Source: Acuticoccus sp965213555
GTDB lineage: Bacteria > Pseudomonadota > Alphaproteobacteria > Rhizobiales > Amorphaceae
NCBI RefSeq assembly: GCF_965213555.1
Contig: NZ_OZ243890.1
Location: 3,224,001 to 3,288,000, forward strand
DNA length: 64,000 nt
Direction of reading: 5' to 3'
The notes beneath the pieces were generated by a model. The model did no database searches. It had not been told where the DNA came from and worked only from the letters and a program-made list of their open reading frames with translations. The translations under genes and the position numbers were made by a program. Position 1 is the stretch's first letter. Every line of letters begins with the position of its first letter. Below are positions 20,870 to 29,679 of the stretch, piece after piece.

Positions 20870-21029
20870 GGTCCGTCCCCGGCCTTCGTCCGAGCCAGTG
20901 GAGCTCGGCGTTGAAAAAATTATCCCAATCCCAGCTATGGATCACGGCGAATGGTCAGACGGTGCTGCATACCAGTTATGATGTAGGCGCTGCTAGCTCA
21001 GCCTTGAGAGGCCGTTTGAAAGACTGCCA

Positions 21030-21196
21030 TCAGCGGGTGGTGCGGCGGAAGATCAGGTTACCAACTGCGACGTGGAGCGTAGCGCCAAAGATATGGACCG
21101 ATGTTCGTAGTCGCGAACGAGACGGCGCTACCACGTCAATCAGCGGAAGGCGCGTTCGACGACCCAACGGCGCTGCAACACTTTGGTTTCGAGTTC
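21030..21196 (-). pseudogene. IS5-family transposase C-terminal remnant
   Basis: Read on the minus strand, this segment gives KVLQRRWVVERAFR, stop, LTW, stop, RRLVRDYEHRS. After a one-base shift it continues IFGATLHVAVGNLIFRRTTR and a stop at 21030. This is the conserved end of IS5-group transposases (RRWVVERTF...RRLVRDYE...). Two in-frame stops and one frameshift show it is dead. A GAGAGGCCGTTTGAAAGACT stretch just beyond the stop could be the residual terminal inverted repeat. The 5' part is missing; the break falls where the nuclease gene begins, so the insertion probably removed the 5' end of that gene. Confidence 0.7.
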
Positions 21197-21199
21197 GCT

Positions 21200-23166
21200 C
21201 CCGATGCGCCGGACGGAGCGCATCCAGCTCGAGAATGACCGCGGCCTCACACCCTTGCCGCTGTCGGTGGAGGTTGGCGCCGACCTTGCCGACGTGTCGG
21301 GCGTCGTCTCCTACTCCTTCGGCAACTTCGAGGTTCTTCTGACAGGGGCGACGATCGCCCCGCGGTCGCCCTTGGTGCGCGAGATCACGCCCCTCACCGG
21401 CACGGAGGACGAACTCACCCTCGCGAGCTACAACGTCCTCAACGTGAGCGCGGGCGCGAACGACGCAGCCCAGATCGCAAGGCTCGGCGCGCAGATCGCG
21501 ACGGGCCTCGGCGCGCCGGACATCGTCGCGCTACGGGAGATCCAGGACGACAACGGCTCGGCCGAGGAGAGCGGCAGCTTCGTCGACGCCAACGGCGACG
21601 GCAGCAACGACGAGGCCGACGGCGACGTCCTCATCGACGACGGCGTCCTGTCGGCCGACGCGACGCTGCAGGCGCTCGCCGACGCAGTCGTTGATGCCGG
21701 GGGCCCGGCTTACGATTTCGTCTCTGCCGCCGTCGATGAGTTCGACGAGAACGGCGGCGTGCCCGGCGGCAACATCCGCAACGCGTTCCTCTACAACCCT
21801 AAGCGCGTCGTCCTTGAGAAGGCGACCACCCTGGAAAGCGACCTCCTCCAGGTGCTCGGCGCGGCCAACCCGGACGCGTTCGATGGCACACGCGATCCGC
21901 TCCTCGGTCGGTTCACGTTCCGCGGCGAGACGCTGTTCGTCCTCAACAACCAATTCTCCTCGAGGATCGGCTCCGAGCCGATCTTCGGTGCCAAGCAGCC
22001 CTTCTTCCAGGCGGGCGAGGAGGAGCGCCAGCAGCAGGTCCTCGCGGTCAACGCGGTGGTTGATGCCATCCTTGCCGCGGACGAGGACGCCGACGTCGCG
22101 GTCGTCGCCGACCTCAACACCTTCGAGTTCGCCGACGAGATCGCTGAGGACCTTGCCGGGCGGTTCGGCGGCGAGGTGCTGACCAACCTCGTGAACGACG
22201 TGGACGAGGGCGAGCGCTACACGTTCATCTTCGACGGCAACTCTGAGGTCCTCGACCACATCCTCGTGTCGGACGCGCTGGCCGATGACGCGGAGATCGA
22301 CATCGTCCACCTCAACGTGGACTTCGTCGACGGCGTCTCGGACCACGAGCCCTTGGTGGCCCGCCTCGCCATCGGCGGCCCGGTGCGGATGGTCGGCACA
22401 CCAGGCAACGACACGCTGGCCGCCGATAGCGGCCGCGGCGACGTGGCGGGCGGCGCAGGCGACGACGTCATTGCCGGCTCGGATGGCGACGACACGCTCT
22501 CGGGCGGCGTCGGCGACGACCAGACACGGGCAACGGCGGTGGCGACGGCGTCTCGGCCGGCAAGGGCCTCGACACCGTCCTCGGGTCGTCCGGCGACGAC
22601 GCGCTGGCCGGCGGCGGTGGCGACGACCTGCTGTTCGCCGGCGCGGGCGACGACCTCGTCCTCGGTCGCAACGGCGCCGACACGGTGCGCGGGCAGGGTG
22701 GGAACGACCGTGGCCTCGGAGGCAACGGCGCTGACACCCTGCGCGGCGGAACCGGCGACGACACGCTGCGGGGGGAGGGGCAGGCCGACCTCCTCCTCGG
22801 CGGCGGGGGCGACGGCCTGTTGTTCGGCGGCGATCGGAACGACACGCTCGACGGCGGCGAGGGGGACGACCGGCTGAACGGCGGCCTCGGCCGCGACGTC
22901 ATCATCGGGGGTGGCGGCAACGACGTGGTCTCGACGGGCTCCGGCCGCGACACCGTGGTGCTCCTGCGCGGCGAGGGTCGGCTCCTCGTGCCCGACTTCA
23001 TCCAAGGCGAGGACACGTTCGCGCTGGCCGAAGACCTTGCGTTCGAGGACCTCACGTTCGCCGGCAGCCGCATCGTGGCGCGCGACGGGGACGACGGCGT
23101 CGACGTCCTCGTGCGGTTCGCCGACAGGTTCGACGCGTCGACCTCACCGACCTCGACTTTCAGTAG
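21200..23166 (+). pseudogene. Extracellular endonuclease (ExeM/NucH-like) with RTX repeats, truncated and frameshifted
   Basis: The remaining product starts inside a secreted nuclease: RIQLENDRGL, GVVSYSFGNFEVLLTGA, then the endonuclease/exonuclease/phosphatase domain with LASYNVLN, DIVALREIQDDNG, VVADLNTFEF and the terminal catalytic VSDHEPLVARL. Glycine-rich calcium-binding repeats follow (GGAGDDVIAGSDGDDTL). A one-base deletion near 22518 leaves the repeat frame. The repeats resume one frame over (GNGGGDG, GGGGDDLL, GGEGDDRL). A second shift near 23130 is needed to reach the natural end VDLTDLDFQ and a TAG at 23164-23166. The 5' part, including any signal peptide, is absent at the IS5 remnant. 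It is very unlikely to yield active enzyme. Confidence 0.75.
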
Positions 23167-23200
23167 GAGTAAACCTCAGCCGCCGCCCGATCGCCGCTCC

Positions 23201-24439
23201 CTACAGCGAGGCGGCGACGGCTTGCATGGCGGCGTCGGTCGCCTGGAGCGCGGCGTCGACGTCCTCGTCGGTGTGGGCGAGGGACAGGAACATGTTGTGC
23301 CAGGGGTGCAGGAACGCACCGCGCTGCAGCGCGGTCAGCGCGAAGAGGTTGCCCTTGGCAAGGTCCGGATCGTCGTCGAACAGGATCAGCGGCATCTGCG
23401 CCGGGCCGGTCTGCCGCACCGCCACGCCGGCAGCGGCGGCCTGGGCCGCGATCCCTTCGCGCAACCGCACGCCGAGGCGCGCCATGTGGGCGACGGCGTC
23501 CGACCTGCGCAGCTTGGCCAGCGTCGCCTTGGACGCCGCCATCGCGCTCGGCTCGCACCAGAACGAGCCGGTGACGAACACCTTGCTGGCGGCATCGGCG
23601 AGGGCGTCCTTGCCGGTGACGGCGGCGATGGCGTGGCCGTTGCCCATCGCCTTGCTCCAGGCCGACAGGTCCGGGTCGACGCCGAGCGCGTTCCAGCTCC
23701 CTGCGAGGTCGAGGCGGAAGCCGGCGCGCACGTCGTCGAGGATCAGCGCGCCACCGGCGCGGTCCGCCAGGCGACGCGCCTCGGTGGCGAACTCGCGCGT
23801 CGGCAGCTCCTGGTCGACGCGCGAGTCGTGCTTGAAGGCGGAGGCCATGATGGCGGCGAGGTCGTCGCCTGCCGCGTCGACCGCGGCGGCGAGGGAGGCA
23901 ACGTCGTTGTAGGCGTAGTGCGACAGGTGCGCCCGGTCCTCGGCGAGCACGCCGCCCGGCCACGGCGTGCACCATGGCGCCGCCCCATGGTAGGCGCCCT
24001 CGGCGACGAGCACCTTGCGCCGCCCGGTCGCCGCACGCGCGATGGAGACGCATGCGGTGGTGGCGTCCGTGCCGTTCTTGGAAAACATCACCCAATCCGC
24101 GGCCGGCAGCATGTCGACCATGAGCTCGGCGAGATCCACCATGATCGGCGCTGGCCCGTTCGCGATGCGCACGTCGGCAGCCTGCGCGGCGGCGGCCTCC
24201 TCGACCTCGCGATCGCCGTAGCCGGTGATCATCGGACCGAAGGCGCACATGAAGTCGATGGTGGTGCGCCCGTCCGCGTCGGTGAGCCGGGTGCCAGCGG
24301 CTTGGTTGTAGAACTGCGGGTAGCCGGCCGGGAGGAAGGCGGCATTCATGTGCCCCCACATGCCGCCGGGGATCACCCTTCGGGCGCGCTCGCGCAACGC
24401 CGCGTCGCCGGTCGCCGAGTGCGGCGCACGTGTCAGCAT
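23201..24439 (-). CDS. Class III aminotransferase, glutamate-1-semialdehyde aminomutase-like
   Basis: The 412-residue PLP enzyme of fold type I class III starts with VIPGGMWGHMNAAFLPAG. It has MFSKNGTDATTACVSIARAATGR (phosphate and glycine-rich loop), LILDDVRAGFRL (PLP-binding Asp) and WSKAMGNGH with the Schiff-base lysine at about residue 263. It resembles omega-aminotransferases annotated as glutamate-1-semialdehyde aminomutase-like, but it is probably catabolic rather than for tetrapyrrole synthesis. It is divergent from a GlxA-type regulator gene (166 bp), a common arrangement for a regulator and its target. It sits between two decayed loci but is itself intact. Confidence 0.88.
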   Translation of the reverse strand: MLTRAPHSATGDAALRERARRVIPGGMWGHMNAAFLPAGYPQFYNQAAGTRLTDADGRTTIDFMCAFGPMITGYGDREVEEAAAAQAADVRIANGPAPIMVDLAELMVDMLPAADWVMFSKNGTDATTACVSIARAATGRRKVLVAEGAYHGAAPWCTPWPGGVLAEDRAHLSHYAYNDVASLAAAVDAAGDDLAAIMASAFKHDSRVDQELPTREFATEARRLADRAGGALILDDVRAGFRLDLAGSWNALGVDPDLSAWSKAMGNGHAIAAVTGKDALADAASKVFVTGSFWCEPSAMAASKATLAKLRRSDAVAHMARLGVRLREGIAAQAAAAGVAVRQTGPAQMPLILFDDDPDLAKGNLFALTALQRGAFLHPWHNMFLSLAHTDEDVDAALQATDAAMQAVAASL

Positions 24440-24605
24440 TGGCGGCCTCCCGGCGGCGTTCGCGCGTGCCGTCCGCGACGCCTTTCATGGATTGTGGGCC
24501 CCGCCGCAGCCGGGCTAGCTTGACCTCAGGCGCGGCGCCGTTGCCGCAGCGTGCGGCTGCCTCGGGTGACGGCGACGGACGAGGCCCCTTGGACGGGGGC
24601 GTACC

Positions 24606-25670
24606 ATGGAAGCTCCCATCGCGCACGGCGACGCGCCTCAACGCCCTCCGGCGCCCAATCGCATCGCCCTGTGCCTGTCGCCGCACATGTCGCTTTCGTC
24701 CGCGCTCACCGCCATCGAGCCGCTGCGCTCGGTCAACCGCTTCTTCCGGTGTCCGGCCTACGAGATCTCGCTCGTCGGGCCGTCCACCGAGCCCGTGGTC
24801 AGCGGCATCGGCATCGCGGTGATGCCGGCATCCACCTTCGAGGACGACGCCGCATTCGACATGGTGGTCACCGTATCGGCCTACGATCAGGCGGAGGACT
24901 ACAAGCGACCGCTGCAACGCTTCCTGCGCCGCCATGCGCGCCGCGGCGCGCTGCCGTGCGGCATCGACTTCGGCGTCGTCTTCCTCGCGAGAGGCGGGAC
25001 TCCTCGACGCTCACGAGCGACGATGCATTGGGAGGTCCTCCAGTCGGTGGTCGACCGCTTTCCCGACGTCGCCGTGTGCGACGACGTCTATGTCATCGAC
25101 CGGCAGCGGCTCAGCTGCGGCGGCCACTTGGCGGGGCACGACCTGTTCCTCGCCCTCGTCGAGCGCGACCACGGCGCCAAGGTCGCCCGCTTCGTCGCCG
25201 CCGACCTCCTGCACGGTGCGGTGCGGCCGGCCGACACGCGCCAGGCGAACCCCTTAAGCTGGGATCCGACGATCCGCGATCGTCGGCTGCGCCGCGTCAG
25301 CGAGCTGATGGAGGCCACCGTGGAGGAGCCGCTGGCCGTCCCGGCGCTCGCCGAGGCCGTGGGCCTGTCCCTGCGCCAGCTCCAGGCGCTTGCGCGCGAG
25401 CACTTCGGCGAGACGCTGTCGGCGCGCTACCTCGCCATCCGGCTCAACGCCGCACGGCACATGCTGATGTACGCCGACATGTCGATCACCGAGATCGTCG
25501 CAGCCACCGGCTTCTCCTCCGCGGCGACCTTCGCCCGCGCCTTCCGCCGTCAGTTCAACACGACCGCGACGCTGTACCGGAAGGCGTTCACCTCACGCAT
25601 GGCCCGACCGTACCTCGAAGCCGGTCCGCGAGGCGGCCGCATGTCGCATCAACAGATCTTCGTGCAATGA
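24606..25670 (+). CDS. GlxA-family transcriptional regulator (DJ-1/PfpI domain plus AraC-type HTH)
   Basis: The 354-residue protein has an N-terminal DJ-1/PfpI-like ligand domain (NRIALCLSPHMSLSSALTAIEPLR to about residue 200). A C-terminal AraC/XylS DNA-binding domain follows (LAVPALAEAVGLSLRQLQALAREHFGETLSARYLAIRLNAAR, then SITEIVAATGFSSAATFARAFRRQF). Within the first domain, residues 129-138 read RGGTPRRSRA, where relatives have EAGLLD..EA. A one-base-shifted reading of 24991-25017 gives exactly EAGLLDAHE, so the gene appears to contain two compensating frameshifts. It may regulate the divergent aminotransferase gene or the broken transporter downstream. Confidence 0.85.
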   Translation: MEAPIAHGDAPQRPPAPNRIALCLSPHMSLSSALTAIEPLRSVNRFFRCPAYEISLVGPSTEPVVSGIGIAVMPASTFEDDAAFDMVVTVSAYDQAEDYKRPLQRFLRRHARRGALPCGIDFGVVFLARGGTPRRSRATMHWEVLQSVVDRFPDVAVCDDVYVIDRQRLSCGGHLAGHDLFLALVERDHGAKVARFVAADLLHGAVRPADTRQANPLSWDPTIRDRRLRRVSELMEATVEEPLAVPALAEAVGLSLRQLQALAREHFGETLSARYLAIRLNAARHMLMYADMSITEIVAATGFSSAATFARAFRRQFNTTATLYRKAFTSRMARPYLEAGPRGGRMSHQQIFVQ

Positions 25671-25756
25671 CAAGTCAGGCGACGCTGGGCTCGGCAAGCT
25701 TCGGATCGAGCGCCCGGCTCGACGCCGACGCCAACAATCACGAAGGCAGGGCTGTC

Positions 25757-26794
25757 ATGACACGAGCCACCATCGCTAGGGCTGGCATCGATGCTGTGCG
25801 GGCCGCGCTGGTCGCCGGGTTCATGGGCGCGACGGCCCTCGCGAGCGGCGCAGCGGCGCAGGACGACACCGTCGTCATCGCCCGCGACACCGACTTCAAC
25901 ATGCTCGACCCGAGCCGCTCGTGGTGCGACACGTGCCAGATCTACCTCACCGCCGCCTACGACCAGCTGGTGCGCGTCGGCGATGACAACGAGACCATCG
26001 AGCCGCGCCTTGCCACCGACTGGACGATCTCGGACGACGGGCTGACCTACACCATCAAACTCACCCCGACGCGGTGTTCAGCGACGGCTCGCCGGTGGAG
26101 GCCGGGGACGTGGCCTTCAGTTTGATGCGGCTGAAGACGCTCAACGCCGGCGCCTCCTTCCTCGCCGAGGGCATCGAGGCGGTGGAGGCGCCCGACGCAA
26201 GGACCGTCGTGGTCCGCCTGTCGGCGCCGGACCCGGAGTTCCTCGGCAAGGTCTCCGCCCCCTACATGGCGATCATCAACGCAGAGGTCGCCGAGGCGGC
26301 CGGCGCGAGCGCGACCGCCGAGGGCGGCGACACCGCCGAGCCCTTCTTCCTAAAGACCTCGGCCGGCAGCGGCGCCTACGTGCCCGATCGCTACGCGCCG
26401 GACGACGAGCTGCGCCTCACCGCCAACCCGAACTACTGGCGCGAGCCCCCCGCGATCGCCACGGCGGTGATGCGCGAGGCACAGGACGCGGTCTCGCAGC
26501 AGATGCTGCAGTCGGGCGCCGCCGACATCGCCATGCAGGTCGACCCCGACACCGCAGAGCGCGTCGCAGCGGAGGGGGTCACCACCGAGCTCGTCCCCTC
26601 GTTCAACTTCATCTACGTCGCGCTCTCGCCCGGCGCGGAGGGGCTCGAGGTCGAACTCACGCCCAGGGTGCGCGAGGCGATCGCGCTCGCCATCGACTAT
26701 GAGGGGGTGCTGGAGTTCACCCTGGGCGGCGCGGCGGACCTCATCGCCGCGCCCGTGCCGACGGGCTTCCCCGGCACCGAGGGGACCCGCGCAT
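25757..26794 (+). pseudogene. Peptide/nickel-type ABC substrate-binding protein, frameshifted and 3'-truncated
   Basis: The frame opens with a signal peptide ending ASGAAAQDD and continues VVIARDTDFNMLDPSRSW, LTAAYDQLVRVGDDN and LTYTIKL. This is the start of a family 5 (OppA/DppA) binding protein. A one-base slip near 26069 moves the rest into another frame: VFSDGSPVEAGDVAFSLMRL, GSGAYVPDRYAPDDELRLTANPNYW, and VREAIALAIDYEGVLEF. Homology stops at GFPGTEG near 26783, roughly two thirds through a normal protein. The missing part, and the permease genes that should follow, are replaced directly by an ATPase fragment. Confidence 0.8.
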
Positions 26795-26803
26795 GCGCGG
26801 GTC
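26784..26803. repeat. Perfect 20-bp palindrome at the pseudogene junction
   Basis: The arm GACCCGCGCA is followed immediately by its exact reverse complement, TGCGCGGGTC. It sits precisely where binding-protein homology ends and ATPase homology begins. An inverted repeat of this length could form a hairpin and promote deletion, or it could be the product of the joining event. Confidence 0.7.
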
Positions 26804-27550
26804 ACAGCTCCTCGACGAGCCCTTGCGGCTCGCTGGGATGCCAGCCCGGAGGCGTCGCGAGCGGATCGCCGAGCTTCTCAGGTTGGTCCAGCTCGACGAG
26901 GGGTTACGCCGGCGCCTTCCCGCACGAGCTCTCCGGCGGTCAACCCCAGCGGGTCGGCATCGCTCGTGCGCTTGCCGTGGCGCCGGAGCTCGTCGTGCTG
27001 GACAAGCCGGTCTCTGCGCTGGACGTCCTCGATCCAGGCCGGCGTCATCAACCTGCTCGCCTCGCTCAAGACGTCGCAGCGCCTGACCTACGTCTTCATC
27101 GCGCACGACCTCGCCGTGGTGCGTCACGTGTCCGACCGCGTGGCGGTGATGTACCTTGGCCGCATCGTCGAGCTCGGCGTGACCGAGGCGCTGTTCGCCG
27201 CGCCGCGGCACCCCTGCACGGCTGCACTCCTCTCGGCAGTGCCGGTCCCAGATCCGGTGCGCGAGCGCTCGCGCCGGCGCATCGTGCTGCACGGCGACCT
27301 GCCGAGCGCGCTCGATCCCCCGTCGGGGTGCGCGTTCCGCACCCGATGCTTCAAGGCACAACCGAGGTGCGTCGAGGAGGTGCCGCTGCTCGTTGCCCAC
27401 GCGGCGGGCCATCACGTTGCATGCCACTTCCCGCTGCAGGACGCGCACGGCGCTGCAGCGACCGCGACGCGGACATCCATGCGCTCACCGTCGCCAGTGC
27501 GACCCGCTTCGCCGGCGCCGCAACGTCCTCGCCAAGCCGCAAGGGATTAG
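26795..27550 (+). pseudogene. OppF-type ABC ATPase, 5'-truncated with two frameshifts
   Basis: Three frames together spell the second half of an oligopeptide-type ABC ATPase: LLDEPLRLAGMPARRRRERI and LVQLDEGLRRR, then FPHELSGGQPQRVGIARAL and VVLDKPVSALDV, then SIQAGVINLLASLK, VFIAHDLAVVRHVSDRVAVM, and the OppF tail with cysteines. Extra single C bases near 26916 and 27027 cause the shifts. The signature has QPQR where QRQR is usual, and Walker B has Lys instead of the catalytic Glu (VVLDKP). The Walker A half is missing. This gene is dead; the residual reading ends at the TAG at 27548-27550. Confidence 0.8.
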
Positions 27551-28104
27551 CTCGCTCGGTTTGGTTGCCGACCGGCGGCCTTGAAGTCGTCCCAAGGCGC
27601 ACCGCGATGCCATCTTGAACGATGCGCTGCCCCCAGGGTCGCCATGCTTGGGTTGAGGCAACTCAGCGACCCGTAGGGCGCGGCCAAGAGGGTCGCAAAC
27701 GCGATCGGGGCGCGGTCGTGCCGCCCTACCTCCGTCCGCCGGACGTTGCTGCGACCACACGACCGACGGACCGATGAGGGGCCGCCGAGGGCGGTCCGCC
27801 AGCTGCGGCCGGACTTCGACGTTTCAGCGCTCCTCTGGTTCGACGTCGATGATGAAGACGAAGGCTCCCCCATCCGTCGAACCGGTCGGCAAGACCGTTC
27901 AAGCGCAGCGTCCCTCCAAACCGCCCACGTGATCGAAGCCCTCGCCGCGAGCGACGGGTTGACACACTGGGTCCCATCGCGCCGACTTCCTCTGTCGTCG
28001 CCGGATGAGGCGCTCCGCTGTCCTCGTGACGACCTCTCGCCTTTGCCGGGTGGGTGGGTCGATGGCGGGCCGATAAGACCAACAACAGGAGGAGGAACGG
28101 TTTC
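27551..28104. other. 554-bp gap between decayed ABC locus and TTT operon
   Basis: Frames are open on both strands here, as expected for high-GC DNA, but none has recognisable family residues, a good ribosome site or natural composition. I see no tRNA or IS ends. The last 60 bp must contain the leader of the TctC gene, which has a strong GGAGGAGGAAC ribosome site. It may be further remnant of the collapsed transporter locus. Confidence 0.4.
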
Positions 28105-29115
28105 ATGGGCATTTGGAGAACCGGACATCGGTCGGCAGCGACCGGGATCGCGGCGCTCGTCGGCGTGGCCTTCGCGATCGGCCTCGCGCAAGCGCAGGAC
28201 AAGCCGGAAGGCTATCCGGAGCGGCCGATCAACCTCGTCGTCGTCTATCCCGCAGGCGGTGGAATGGATGTGACCGCGCGAACGTTCGCCAAGAATGCCG
28301 AGACCGTCACCGGCCACCGATACCGCGTGGAGAACCGCGTCGGCGGTGGCGGCCTCGTCGGCCACACGTACCTCGCCAAACAGGCGAGGCCGGATGGCTA
28401 CACCGTCGCCGTCATCGCGCCCTCCTTCTTCTTCAACGACGCGCTCGTGCGCGGCGGCGCCTACGAAGCAGCTGACCTCGAACCGCTCGTCTTCCTGAAC
28501 TACGAGCCGCTCACACTCATCGCGAAGTCGGGCACCGACGTTGCCGAGGGCGGCATCGAGGGGCTGATCGAGGCTGCAAGAGCAAGCCCTGGCGACATCA
28601 AGGTCGGCGTCGTCCCAGGCTCGATGATCGAGTACTTCTTCGAATGGCTCGAGCGCGATCAGGGGATCGAGTTCACCAAGGTTCCCTACCAGGGCGGCAA
28701 GCCGGCCACGAACGCGGTCGTCTCCGGCGACATCGACCTTTACGCGGCCTTCTTTGCCGAGGCTGAGCAGTTCATCCGATCGGGGGAGCTCGACGTGCTC
28801 GCGGTCACCGACAACAAGCCCTACGCCGGGCTTCCGGACACGCCACCGCTTTCGCAGGCCGGGCTCAACGTCGCGGGCGACACCTGGGGCGCGGCTCGCA
28901 TCATGGCGCTTCCGGCCGGTGTTCCCGACGACGTCAAGGCCTACCTCGCAGCCGCCTTCGTCGAGGTGCTCGAGAACGAGCAGACCATCGAGGACTATGC
29001 GGAGATCGGCCTCGCCCTCGAGCCACGTGGCATCGAGGGCACGACCGAGGCGTACGAGAAGATCCACAACCAGATGGAAGAGCTCCTGCGCGAGGCCGGC
29101 CGCCTCGCGAACTAG
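28105..29115 (+). CDS. Tripartite tricarboxylate (TTT) transporter substrate-binding protein, TctC/Bug family
   Basis: The 336-residue protein has a signal peptide ending AQAQD. Typical Bug-family segments follow: YPERPINLVVVYPAGGGMDVTAR, VENRVGGGGLVGHTYLAKQARPDGYT, and FTKVPYQGGKPATNAVVSGDIDLY. Bug proteins bind carboxylates through a loop carrying the first motif. The ATG at 28105 is chosen over an in-frame upstream start because GGAGGAGG precedes it. TctB and TctA genes follow on the same strand, making a complete three-part uptake system. The ligand is unknown. Confidence 0.93.
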   Translation: MGIWRTGHRSAATGIAALVGVAFAIGLAQAQDKPEGYPERPINLVVVYPAGGGMDVTARTFAKNAETVTGHRYRVENRVGGGGLVGHTYLAKQARPDGYTVAVIAPSFFFNDALVRGGAYEAADLEPLVFLNYEPLTLIAKSGTDVAEGGIEGLIEAARASPGDIKVGVVPGSMIEYFFEWLERDQGIEFTKVPYQGGKPATNAVVSGDIDLYAAFFAEAEQFIRSGELDVLAVTDNKPYAGLPDTPPLSQAGLNVAGDTWGAARIMALPAGVPDDVKAYLAAAFVEVLENEQTIEDYAEIGLALEPRGIEGTTEAYEKIHNQMEELLREAGRLAN

Positions 29116-29184
29116 GCGGGCACCACGCATCATCCGGCGGTGCCCCCCGCCGGACCCTCCACTGCAGCTACGATCCCCAGACAC

Positions 29185-29676
29185 ATGGTGTACCCGCTTC
29201 AGATCGCGCTTCTCGTGGCGCTCAACGCCGCTGCGCTCTCGCTGGCTCCCGAGGCGCTCGCGCTCGCCGGCACGAGCAGTCCCTACCCGCTCTTGGTCCT
29301 TTGCACGCTCGCCGCGCTCCTCATGGCGACGTTGGTCTCCCTTGTTGCGCGTCGCCGCTCGCTCGCAACGGCCGTTGAACTCGTGCTGTTGTCGCGCGGC
29401 GGTGCAGCAAAACACCTACGCTTCGCGCTTGTCGTCGCCGTGTGGCTCGCGTGGGTGGCTTTGGTGTCGTCGGTCGGCTTCATCGCCGCGACGGCCGCCG
29501 CGGTGTTCGCCAGCGTGTCGCTCGCAGGCGTGAAGGGGCTGGGGAAGATCGCATTCGGCTCGATCCTGTTTGCCGTTCTCCTCACCGTAGCGGTGAAGAC
29601 GGTGCTCTATGTTGCGGTGCCCGAGGCGGTCCCTGAGGCGTATCTTGAGCGTCTGCTGTTCCGTCTGAGAAGTTGA
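29185..29676 (+). CDS. TTT transporter small membrane subunit, TctB family
   Basis: The 163-residue protein has about four hydrophobic helices: YPLQIALLVALNAAALSL, PYPLLVLCTLAALLMATLVSLVA, FALVVAVWLAWVALVSSVGFIAATAAAVFA and FGSILFAVLLTVAVKTVLYVAV. This is the pattern of the poorly conserved TctB subunit, and position between TctC and TctA genes supports the call. The ATG at 29185 begins directly at the first helix; a GTG at 29140 is also possible, and neither has a good ribosome site. Ends four bases before the TctA start. Confidence 0.8.
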   Translation: MVYPLQIALLVALNAAALSLAPEALALAGTSSPYPLLVLCTLAALLMATLVSLVARRRSLATAVELVLLSRGGAAKHLRFALVVAVWLAWVALVSSVGFIAATAAAVFASVSLAGVKGLGKIAFGSILFAVLLTVAVKTVLYVAVPEAVPEAYLERLLFRLRS

Positions 29677-29679
29677 CGC

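Noticed and set aside
20980..21060. tRNA-like stretch containing GCTAGCTCAG
   Set aside because: It resembles a D-arm, but there is no acceptor stem, anticodon arm or TTCGA loop at the right spacing. It is more likely the end of the IS5 remnant.
27726..28273. Open frames of 158 codons (minus strand) and 175 codons (plus strand) in the gap before the TctC gene
   Set aside because: No ribosome site, no hydrophobic pattern and no recognisable residues; both overlap each other and the TctC start.
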